This document shows, in pieces, positions 53,799-61,008 of a DNA stretch of 64,000 nt. The notes beneath the pieces were generated by a model. The model was not told the DNA's origin. It did not search any database and saw only the letters and a list, made by a program, of their open reading frames with translations. The translations under genes and the position numbers were made by a program. Source of the DNA: Desulfoluna sp. (lineage in GTDB: Bacteria; Desulfobacterota; Desulfobacteria; Desulfobacterales; Desulfolunaceae); the NCBI RefSeq assembly GCF_030145185.1, contig NZ_JAQYWB010000012.1, positions 37,411 to 101,410 of the forward strand, read 5' to 3'. Position 1 is the stretch's first letter. Every line of letters starts with the position of its first letter.

Positions 53799-55883
53799 TT
53801 ATTTAAGATCGTAATAATAGGGCTCCCCTCGATCCTTAACATCGAGCGTCACTTGCCGCATCCCGTACTTCTTGCCTGAGATGGTCCGGGTGTTGTCGGT
53901 CCCTTTCCAGACCCAGGAGTCGGATTCTGCAAAAAAGTAAAAAATGCTGTTGCGGGATTTTCCTATCAATTCTTTCGCACCCGGATTAAGTTTTGCCCAC
54001 GAATGCGTAGCCCAATCGCCGTCAGACCCTTTTATACGAGTCGCTATGTACACCGTTTCACTGGTGGAGTTCGTAAACCCAAGGAAATAGGTCATCTTCT
54101 CCTCAAGCATCTCTGCAAGATTTTTATACGACTCTTGGATCTTTTGGATCGCCTCTTCACCGACCAAAGCCAGCATGGGAATCTTCTCAGTCAGGTCGCT
54201 GCTGTCTCGATACGATTCGGCCATGGCCAAGGCATCCTGGCCTTTGTTGTTTTCAGGTGACAGGAAGGCCTTCAACTCGAGCAATTTTGTAATATGGGCC
54301 CAGCACTGGTTGTCGATGGCCACCATCAGGGGGGTATTGCCATCCTGGTTCTTCTTGTTCTTGTCGGCCCCCTTTTTGATGAGATATGCGGTCTCGTCTT
54401 CTGAGGAGAATCGATTTCTCACGGTGTGATGCAGCGGGGTATATCCGTCCTCGTCCGTGGCGTTGATATGGGCCCCGGCAGCCAGGAGAAGATCAATTTT
54501 TCCAAATCCCTGGTAACAAACCGTTCGGCTCAAGGGGGAACGGCCGGTGCTGTCCCGAATGTCCGGGTTGCAACCGATGTCTAAAAGGGCTTTCAGCACC
54601 TCCGTGCCGTGGAGATAGTGGGCTGCGATATGAAGAAAGCCATCACCGTCACTGTTTTTCTCTTCTTTATCAAGGCCCTGAGCCTTTCCGAGGATCCGAA
54701 TCATCTCCGTATCTTCCATGCTCACAGCCAAGCTCAGCGGAGACCTCTCGCCCCCTGCCCTGGGGTGGGCAGTGACGCCCCGGTTGATGGCGCTCTGCAA
54801 CCCTTCCCGGTCCCCTGCAAGCACCAGGCCGATCAGGTTGGTGACCGGTTTCGCTGCCGCACGCGCTTCAACTGTGGAGAGGGCCTTCATGGAGCCCTTA
54901 AGGGGAAAAACAACCTGCATCTTCTCATCCAGAACCGTCACCAGGTCAAACCGGAGTTCGGTGCCCCCTTTCAGGGCGGCAATGTCCTCGGCGTTCAGAG
55001 GCATGCTCGGCTGTTTCGAGTTCTGAACCAACTGGGGCCGACGCAGGGCCGTGCGCTGAAAAGCGTCCAGAGACTTTCCATCCAGATAAACCCCCTGCAA
55101 TTTTTTGATAAATCCTTTTTCCGCTGCTTTCGGGTTACCCTCAATCCACATGGGGTAAAGTTGGGGCGAATAAGCCAGCCAGGGGACCCCTTCCACATAA
55201 GAAAATTCCAGCTGATGACGACCAAAAACATCCCCGGAGACTCTAAACTTACGCTGCAGGAGGACCGCAGCCCAGAGATCACCGCCCTTCCGCTTTGAAC
55301 CGGCGCTCGCGGCCTTCCACTTAGCCCCTGAGTTGGAGAACACGGTCGTCGCCTGACGGCGATCTTTCTTATAACATCCCAGGGTCAAGTGGGTGGCGTT
55401 ACCCACCGGGACATCGAGGCGCACCACATAATAGCTGTCCTCTTCCTCCAGCCTGGAGTGACGAAAAAAGACTCGAACCTCCTCTTGAGACCTTTCTTCC
55501 CGGTGGTAAAAAGCCATCTTCTTATGAATGGCTTTGGCCACATCACGATCGGCATGTTCCCACCCCTCGGGCAGATAGAACGTCACCTCCTCAGCCCTCA
55601 CCGTGCCAGAGATCTTAAGGCCTGTGGCGTCGAAAAAAATGCGGCTCTCAAATCGGGCTTCCTCATTTTCCTCGTCATTGACGAAATTAGAAAATTTCGA
55701 TTCGTCTTTTAATTGTGACAAATTGTGGTTCTCAAGGGCGTCAAAAACCGTGGAAAGCACCTCAACAAAAAGTCCGGCCTTCTCTTCTCCTGTCAACGGA
55801 GCGCCATCCGAGGCAGCAAAAGAGAAAAAGGGCTGGCAGAAAAAAACAAACAACACACACACAAACAAGCTGACACGTCTCAT
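53799..55883 (-). CDS. Secreted ankyrin-repeat protein
   Basis: A 694-residue exported protein with signal peptide SLFVCVLFVFFCQPFFSFA. Residues about 30-330 are unassigned. Four to five ankyrin repeats follow at about 350-550 (GDGFLHIAAHYLHGTEVLKA, TGRSPLSRTVCYQGFGKIDL, DGYTPLHHTVRNRFSSEDE, DGNTPLMVAIDN). The C-terminal 100 residues (FTNSTSETVYIATRIKG ... SWAKLNPGAKE) resemble DUF1036, a surface or periplasmic beta domain. It probably makes periplasmic or extracellular protein contacts. Start at 55883 with GGAG; the upstream frame has no signal. Confidence 0.75.
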   Translation of the reverse strand: MRRVSLFVCVLFVFFCQPFFSFAASDGAPLTGEEKAGLFVEVLSTVFDALENHNLSQLKDESKFSNFVNDEENEEARFESRIFFDATGLKISGTVRAEEVTFYLPEGWEHADRDVAKAIHKKMAFYHREERSQEEVRVFFRHSRLEEEDSYYVVRLDVPVGNATHLTLGCYKKDRRQATTVFSNSGAKWKAASAGSKRKGGDLWAAVLLQRKFRVSGDVFGRHQLEFSYVEGVPWLAYSPQLYPMWIEGNPKAAEKGFIKKLQGVYLDGKSLDAFQRTALRRPQLVQNSKQPSMPLNAEDIAALKGGTELRFDLVTVLDEKMQVVFPLKGSMKALSTVEARAAAKPVTNLIGLVLAGDREGLQSAINRGVTAHPRAGGERSPLSLAVSMEDTEMIRILGKAQGLDKEEKNSDGDGFLHIAAHYLHGTEVLKALLDIGCNPDIRDSTGRSPLSRTVCYQGFGKIDLLLAAGAHINATDEDGYTPLHHTVRNRFSSEDETAYLIKKGADKNKKNQDGNTPLMVAIDNQCWAHITKLLELKAFLSPENNKGQDALAMAESYRDSSDLTEKIPMLALVGEEAIQKIQESYKNLAEMLEEKMTYFLGFTNSTSETVYIATRIKGSDGDWATHSWAKLNPGAKELIGKSRNSIFYFFAESDSWVWKGTDNTRTISGKKYGMRQVTLDVKDRGEPYYYDLK

Positions 55884-56094
55884 AAAGGGCTCCGTAGCGT
55901 CATCAAAGGGTCCGAAATAAGGCAAATACGAGCGCACACCATAACACATTCAGCTACCTAATGGATGTAATCCATCTCACTTTCTCAAAAACTATCCTTA
56001 AATTCTAAACAACTATTGAGGCCAATATGAGCGCAAAAAAGGCTCCGGTGGCAAAGGGGGGCTGGGGGGCCGAAAAAAAGGCAAGGGTCTTTGG

Positions 56095-56127
56095 TCCGGC
56101 AAGGGGTTTGAAACAGCCCTTGCCGGA
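56095..56127. terminator. Hairpin downstream of 56164 gene
   Basis: TCCGGCAAGGG (56095-56105) and CCCTTGCCGGA (56117-56127), an 11-bp perfect stem with an 11-nt loop, 37 bp after the minus-strand gene end. No strong U-run. The ankyrin gene also starts leftward nearby, so this may insulate it. Confidence 0.55.
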
Positions 56128-56163
56128 TCGTTTTGTAAGGCGGAAACGGAGGAGGGATTTTTA

Positions 56164-56757
56164 TCAGGCTTTTCCGGGCAATGCGATCAGCGTCTCAACG
56201 TCGATGGCCGCGGCATACTCTTTGAGTTCATCCAGGGTGATGCCCTCCCCGTCAACAGTCACCAGAAAACGGTGAGCAATGATCATCTTGATATCACCGG
56301 AGACATTATTCGGGTCGTAGGTCACGATGGCCTTCTGCTGATGGATACGCTCCAGCCTGCCTCCATCCGCCTCGACTAACCGGGGGTGGGACATCTCCAT
56401 CGCGGCGCTGCGCATCATCGGGGACCCGGCCACAATCTGAACGATCAGAGAGCCGCTTTCACCTTTTCGATAGATTCGTTCGGCGATCATCTCGCCACCG
56501 GGCTCCGCAAAACCCGATTCAACGGACGTGGCAGGATCGGAACGCCACCCCTTGCGAGGTGATGGCAACATAGCCGACAGGCTCTCTCCATTCGCCTGCT
56601 CGCTTATCGGGGCAGCCCACGCCGTGTTCTCAACCGCTGACCCCGACATATCCACGAAGGGAGTGATTTCAGCGGCAAAGCCGACCGAGGCCATCACAGG
56701 AAACAAAGTCGACACCAGACAAAAGACAAGGGGACGCATACCCACCAAAGAGATCAT
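56164..56757 (-). CDS. Exported protein of unknown function
   Basis: A 197-residue protein with a signal peptide (LVFCLVSTLFPVMASVGFAA). The mature part is soluble, with a beta-rich centre (GGEMIAERIYRKGESGSLIVQIVAGSPMM, QQKAIVTYDPNN, HRFLVTVDGEGITLDEL) and no cysteines or enzymatic motif. Good site AAGGAG before the ATG at 56757. Monocistronic. Not assigned to a named family. Confidence 0.6.
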   Translation of the reverse strand: MISLVGMRPLVFCLVSTLFPVMASVGFAAEITPFVDMSGSAVENTAWAAPISEQANGESLSAMLPSPRKGWRSDPATSVESGFAEPGGEMIAERIYRKGESGSLIVQIVAGSPMMRSAAMEMSHPRLVEADGGRLERIHQQKAIVTYDPNNVSGDIKMIIAHRFLVTVDGEGITLDELKEYAAAIDVETLIALPGKA

Positions 56758-57105
56758 AGGAATAACTCCTTAATTTAAAAAATCATACATAACGTACGAA
56801 ACATGAGAGACAGGGCACCCAGACTGAAAACCATCTCAGCACGGCGCGTCTCGGGTTGGATTTTTTTTGTTAAAAACCAATAATGATCAAGGGCCATTTA
56901 TAATGGCCGGAGAGCAATATCACAGGCCAAAGGCGGGAACAAGGCTATTAGCCATTTATGAGCCAATAGGCTGTATCGGTCTGCCGACCGGCCCCCGCAG
57001 CAAACCAGGCCACGAAGAGCCGCCTGCCTTTTTTATCTCACCGCCCCTTGCCATTTGTGATCAAGTGGTGTAAATTCCCGATCTTCAAATTTAAAAAGCC
57101 CCTTT

Positions 57106-57143
57106 GCCGGCGCGCAAGAGCCATTGCGCACCGGCTTTTTTTT
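57106..57143 (+). terminator. Rho-independent terminator upstream of the Hsp70 gene
   Basis: GCCGGCGCGCAA, loop GAGCCA, TTGCGCACCGGC and eight Ts. No plus-strand gene precedes it. The region 56860-57105 may thus be a small RNA or a leader. It contains the palindrome GGCCATTTATAATGGCC (56888-56904) and GCTATTAGCC/GGCTCATAAATGGC-like pairing, but I recognise no riboswitch class. Confidence 0.75.
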
Positions 57144-57226
57144 ATGATGCTGTCTGAAACGCGGTGCCCACCGGCAGCTCGACTGCCCTTGGGGCCGCGC
57201 CTTTAATAGATGAGGTAAATCGTATT

Positions 57227-58504
57227 ATGTCTGTTGTTTTTGGACTGGACTTCGGAACCAGCAACTCAGCCCTCTCGGCCAATATCGACGGCAACGTGTC
57301 GATGATCGATATCGACGGCTTTAACGAAACCGGAAATACTCTGAAATCGGTCATCTATTATGACGACGAGGAGCGCCAATTCTTCTCCGGCCAGGAGGCG
57401 GTGAACCAGTACATCGAAAACGACGCCTTCGGTCGATATATCCAGTCCATAAAATCCTTTTTACCTGACGCCAGTTTTGAAAAAACCGAGGTGGGAAACA
57501 AGACCTACACCCTGGAGCAGCTCATCGGCATGATCCTTCGAACGATCCGGGAAAGAGGCGAAAAGGCGGTGGGAAAAGCGGCGGACTGCCTGGTGCTGGG
57601 ACGCCCCGTTGTCTTCTCCGAAGACCCCGAATGCGAGGCCCTGGCCAACCGGCGGCTGCTCAAAGCAGCTGAACTGGCCGGGTTCAAAGAGGTCCACCTT
57701 CAGCTGGAACCCATCGCAGCGGCCCTGGCCTATGAAAACACCTTGAAAAATGGGGAAGAAAAAACCGTGCTGGTGGGGGACTTCGGGGGCGGCACCTCGG
57801 ACTTTACCATCATCAAAGCCAGGGGCGGGCAAAGCGGTTACACAAAAAACCGAAAAGAAGACGTCCTGGGCCTGGGCGGGATCTACATCGGGGGCGACAC
57901 CTTTGATTCAGCGATTATGTGGAACAAGGTCGCCCCTTATTTCGGAAAAGAGGTGCGCGTCAAAGCACTCTACGACGATTTCACCCTGCCGGTTTCCTCC
58001 CTGATCCTCGGAAAACTCAAGCAGTGGCACCTGATTCCCCACCTGCGGCATCCAAAAATCGAGGCGATCTTAAAGGATATCCACCACCGGGCCGACAAAC
58101 CGAAACTCATCGAGAATCTCCAGAAACTCATCGAAGACAACTACGGCTATCTCCTCTTCCGGGCCATCGAAGAGACAAAATGCCGTCTCTCCACCGATGA
58201 GACCGCTCTCATCCGCTTCAATGAAGGGAGCCTTGCCATCTCCGAACCCCTGCCCCGATCCGAGTTCGAAGGGATCATCAACGCCAACGTCACAAAAATC
58301 GACGCCTGTGTCGACGAGGTAATGACCCAGGCAGGACTCACCCCGGACCAGGTGGACACCGTCTTTCTCACCGGCGGGTCCTCCCATATCCTGAAAATCC
58401 GGGAGCTCTTTATCAAGCGGTTCGGCGCGGAAAAAATCGACGCCCAGAACGCCTTCACCAGCGTGGCCTACGGGCTGGGGTGCAGCCAGTATCTGGCGGG
58501 ATAA
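57227..58504 (+). CDS. yegD: Hsp70-family chaperone, YegD type
   Basis: A 425-residue actin/Hsp70-fold ATPase without the substrate-binding domain, as in YegD. Phosphate 1 is GLDFGTSNSA at the N-terminus, phosphate 2 VGDFGGGTSDFTI and adenosine VFLTGGSSHILKIR near the end. ATG at 57227 follows GAGGTAAATCG. A strong terminator 84 bp upstream could attenuate it. A GC hairpin follows the stop. No DnaJ or GrpE partner nearby; client unknown. Confidence 0.9.
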   Translation: MSVVFGLDFGTSNSALSANIDGNVSMIDIDGFNETGNTLKSVIYYDDEERQFFSGQEAVNQYIENDAFGRYIQSIKSFLPDASFEKTEVGNKTYTLEQLIGMILRTIRERGEKAVGKAADCLVLGRPVVFSEDPECEALANRRLLKAAELAGFKEVHLQLEPIAAALAYENTLKNGEEKTVLVGDFGGGTSDFTIIKARGGQSGYTKNRKEDVLGLGGIYIGGDTFDSAIMWNKVAPYFGKEVRVKALYDDFTLPVSSLILGKLKQWHLIPHLRHPKIEAILKDIHHRADKPKLIENLQKLIEDNYGYLLFRAIEETKCRLSTDETALIRFNEGSLAISEPLPRSEFEGIINANVTKIDACVDEVMTQAGLTPDQVDTVFLTGGSSHILKIRELFIKRFGAEKIDAQNAFTSVAYGLGCSQYLAG

Positions 58505-58518
58505 AACAGCGTGCCTCC

Positions 58519-58546
58519 GGGGCCAGGGGATTTATCCCCTGGCCCC
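58519..58546. terminator. Hairpin after yegD
   Basis: GGGGCCAGGGGAT, TT, ATCCCCTGGCCCC: a 13-bp perfect stem 15 bp after the stop, without U-run. Confidence 0.6.
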
Positions 58547-58693
58547 CAGGTTCGCAAGGGGTAAAGCAATTTTTCTTCTTCGTGCAGCCGTACTCTTCCT
58601 AATTTAAGCCCAAGAATCAGATCCCGATGGCGCATGAAATCCGTTTGACTTTAACCGGAATAACCACGACGGAAAAGTGAATCAGCTTAAGAA

Positions 58694-59005
58694 TCAACGA
58701 CCTTTCGAGTCTCCCATCTGGCCCTCGACATTCATTCTTTCATGCAAAATACGAATGATTTCAACCCGAGACGCCACCAGACGGTAAAATATCAAATGAC
58801 GACCGACATGATAAACCCGATAACCCCTTCGAATATCGTCACACACCGCTCCAGAAAATGGCTGTTCAGATAGCAAATGAAAGCTTTCATCAAGCTTATG
58901 AAGATAGGTATTTCGTTGATCACGGCCCCATCTTTGGAGCATAAAAAGACCGATTAATTTAAGATCCTCGACGGCCTTTGCACTCATTCGGAATGATGAC
59001 GGCAT
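58694..59005 (-). CDS. parE: ParE-type toxin
   Basis: A 103-residue ParE/RelE-fold toxin. It has SAKAVEDLKLIGLFMLQRWG, a helical pair, LLSEQPFSGAVCDDIRRGYRVYHVGRHLIFYR with the ParE-like RxGYRxYxVGxHxIFYR pattern, and VEIIRILHERM at the end. It should target gyrase or mRNA. It begins 5 bp after the antitoxin gene. Unlike the two other toxin genes in this window it looks complete. Confidence 0.88.
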   Translation of the reverse strand: MPSSFRMSAKAVEDLKLIGLFMLQRWGRDQRNTYLHKLDESFHLLSEQPFSGAVCDDIRRGYRVYHVGRHLIFYRLVASRVEIIRILHERMNVEGQMGDSKGR

Positions 59006-59010
59006 GCAAT

Positions 59011-59247
59011 CTATTCCTCTTTATCAAGTGACTCAACCAACTGATCTAAAGAATATTCCACAAACCCACTGGCCTCACCCTCTTTCAACTCGTGCTGCAG
59101 GGCCTTCAATTTTAATTCTCGTTCTTCAAGTACACGCAATCCGTCTCGAATGACCTCGCTTGCAGATGCATAGCGACCACATTTAATTTGGTGGGCGATA
59201 AATTTTTCGAAATATTTCCCCAAAGTGACACTCGTATTCTTTTGCAT
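59011..59247 (-). CDS. parD: ParD-type antitoxin
   Basis: A 78-residue ribbon-helix-helix antitoxin: SVTLGKYFEKFIAHQIKCGR, YASASEVIRDGLRVLEERE, then an acidic tail that would bind ParE. The start at 59247 follows GAGGTGTG; the longer frame has no such site. The AT-rich DNA just upstream (59255-59285) likely holds the autoregulated promoter. Confidence 0.88.
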   Translation of the reverse strand: MQKNTSVTLGKYFEKFIAHQIKCGRYASASEVIRDGLRVLEERELKLKALQHELKEGEASGFVEYSLDQLVESLDKEE

Positions 59248-59437
59248 AACGACACACCTCCATATCATTATTAATACCAATATATACCACATTCAGGTAT
59301 TTGACGTAAAGGTCGTCACTTTTATCGTTTTTCCCAAGTTCCCATGTTGAGCCCTGCTCACCCTTTTCTTCAATGATGCAACAAAAGGGCTCCTCAACGA
59401 AGAATCAGGAACAAATCACCCGAAACGGTTTTTTCAT

Positions 59438-59466
59438 TTGACTTGCCCACGCCCCCCATGTATTGT
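59438..59466 (+). promoter_or_regulatory. Sigma-70 promoter of tRNA-fMet copy 6
   Basis: TTGACT (59438-59443), 17-bp spacer, TATTGT (59461-59466): slightly different from the other five, one change in each box. Confidence 0.82.
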
Positions 59467-59478
59467 CGGCTTCGTTGT

Positions 59479-59555
<77 letters not shown>

Positions 59556-59567
59556 CTTAAAAAATAC

Positions 59568-59602
59568 AAAGGCCCAGAAGAGAAATCTTCCGGGCCTTTT
59601 TT
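59568..59602 (+). terminator. Rho-independent terminator of tRNA-fMet copy 6
   Basis: GGCCCAGAAGA / TCTTCCGGGCC stem and TTTTTTA. Confidence 0.87.
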
Positions 59603-59604
59603 AT

Positions 59605-59900
59605 TCTTTAAAAACCGTTCTTCGTTCTTCGTGCTTGGTTCTTCGTTCGAGGAGTCGCTGCGCTTCAGCGTTATAAAAAAACCGCACCGGAATCGCCGTC
59701 CAACATCATCAAGGCCCCAACATGGTGGGTTGTCGAAAACGTTCTTCGTTCTTGGTTCTTCGTTCGGGGAGTCGCTGCACTTCAGCGTTATAAAAAAAAC
59801 CGCACCGGAGTGCGGCGTTCCAGTACGGGCTATCGCTGTTTATAACCTGTTTGTTAAACTTTTCAAAAGTTTAGCCCCCGGCAGGGCCGCCGGAGGCTTT
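59605..59900. repeat. Repeat block after tRNA-fMet copy 6
   Basis: Two GTTCTTCG/CGAGGAGTCGCTGC segments around CCAACATCATCAAGGCCCCA, hairpin CCGCACCGGAGTGCGG at 59800-59815, then the AACTTTTCAAAAGTT/CCGGCAGGGCCGCCGG element copy 3 (59843-59898), ending 20 bp before the SWIM gene. Confidence 0.7.
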
Positions 59901-59922
59901 TTTTCCCATGATCCGTTGTCCC

Positions 59923-60987
59923 TTACACCAGCTTGTACACCCCACGGTCCGGGGTCTCCACCCATCCTTTTTGCTTCATCTGATAGAGGGTGTTTCGCAC
60001 CTTCTGGGGATCCATCTTTGACTGGGTGATCATCTCCGCCACCGGCAGGCCTTTCCCTTTCTTTTTCATCAGGATTGCCAGCTGTTTCATGGGTGCGTTC
60101 ATCCCGGCCGTGTTGTCCGCTCTTTTATTAGGGGCCGGTTTCGTTTGAGCGGCGGGCTTTTTCTTTATGCTCTTTACCGGCTTCGCTTTTGATACAGGCG
60201 CACCCGCCGATTTCTTTCGGCCCTTGGCGGCTGGTTTCGGCGTTGGGGGTTCTGCTTCGCCCAGATCAATACCAAACAGATCCGAGAGACCGTCCGCATC
60301 GTCTATGACCCGATCGCTCTTTTTACCGGCCTTTCGCAGCAGCTCGCCTTTGGTCTCGTTCACCGTCTCGGAGATCAGGTCATCGACCTTCACCCTGCGG
60401 AGCAAAAAGAGAAGGGAGGGGTCTTCATCGAGGCGGGCACCGACCCCGTAGAGGCTGGCGGCCACATGCTTGCACAGGGTGGCCGAATCCGGGCAGCTGC
60501 AATGAAGGGAGATCTCGGTCGGGGAGGGAAAAAGGCCTTTTCCCTTGGCCGTCAACAAATCGGCCATGGCCTCCGGGAGACGCCCTGCCATCAGGGTCTG
60601 AACCGAGTCCATGGTGCCCATAGCCGCCTTTTTAAGGGCCTTCCACTTCGATATCAGCATAGGCGCAATGGTGACGGTAATCGTATAGGGTTGGCTCTCA
60701 CTTCCCAGGACCAGGGCCGTCACCTTGCCGGCCGTCACCTGTAAATCCAGGACCGCTCCATGCCTGGCGTAGCTTCGGCCCCGCTCCAGGCGATAGGCGT
60801 AATCGGCGTACCCTTCCAGATTTTTATTCCAGGCCTTGCCCCACCAGGTTTTGGCCATGGCACCGCGCTCGGGGATGCACACCGGTGAGATTTTGGGATT
60901 CTTCTTTTTTAGCTGCTTCAGTTTTTTCTCGGCTTTGACCCGTTTTTCTGCCACCGAGACATATTTTGGATACCCGTAATAACCCAT
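59923..60987 (-). CDS. SWIM zinc-finger protein, helicase partner
   Basis: A 354-residue protein with a SWIM finger (ISLHCSCPDSATLCKHVAASLYGVG). A Lys/Pro/Ala-rich linker (about 240-290) and a C-terminal winged-helix-like part (GLPVAEMITQSKMDPQKVRNTLYQMKQKGWVE) follow. The N-terminus MGYYGYPKYVSVAEK is typical of SWIM proteins beside SNF2 helicases. ATG at 60987 is preferred over a TTG three codons earlier. It starts 21 bp after the helicase gene, so the two form an operon likely acting on chromatin or replication forks. Confidence 0.87.
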   Translation of the reverse strand: MGYYGYPKYVSVAEKRVKAEKKLKQLKKKNPKISPVCIPERGAMAKTWWGKAWNKNLEGYADYAYRLERGRSYARHGAVLDLQVTAGKVTALVLGSESQPYTITVTIAPMLISKWKALKKAAMGTMDSVQTLMAGRLPEAMADLLTAKGKGLFPSPTEISLHCSCPDSATLCKHVAASLYGVGARLDEDPSLLFLLRRVKVDDLISETVNETKGELLRKAGKKSDRVIDDADGLSDLFGIDLGEAEPPTPKPAAKGRKKSAGAPVSKAKPVKSIKKKPAAQTKPAPNKRADNTAGMNAPMKQLAILMKKKGKGLPVAEMITQSKMDPQKVRNTLYQMKQKGWVETPDRGVYKLV

Positions 60988-61008
60988 CGTGATCAAGCGC
61001 CCCGTTTT

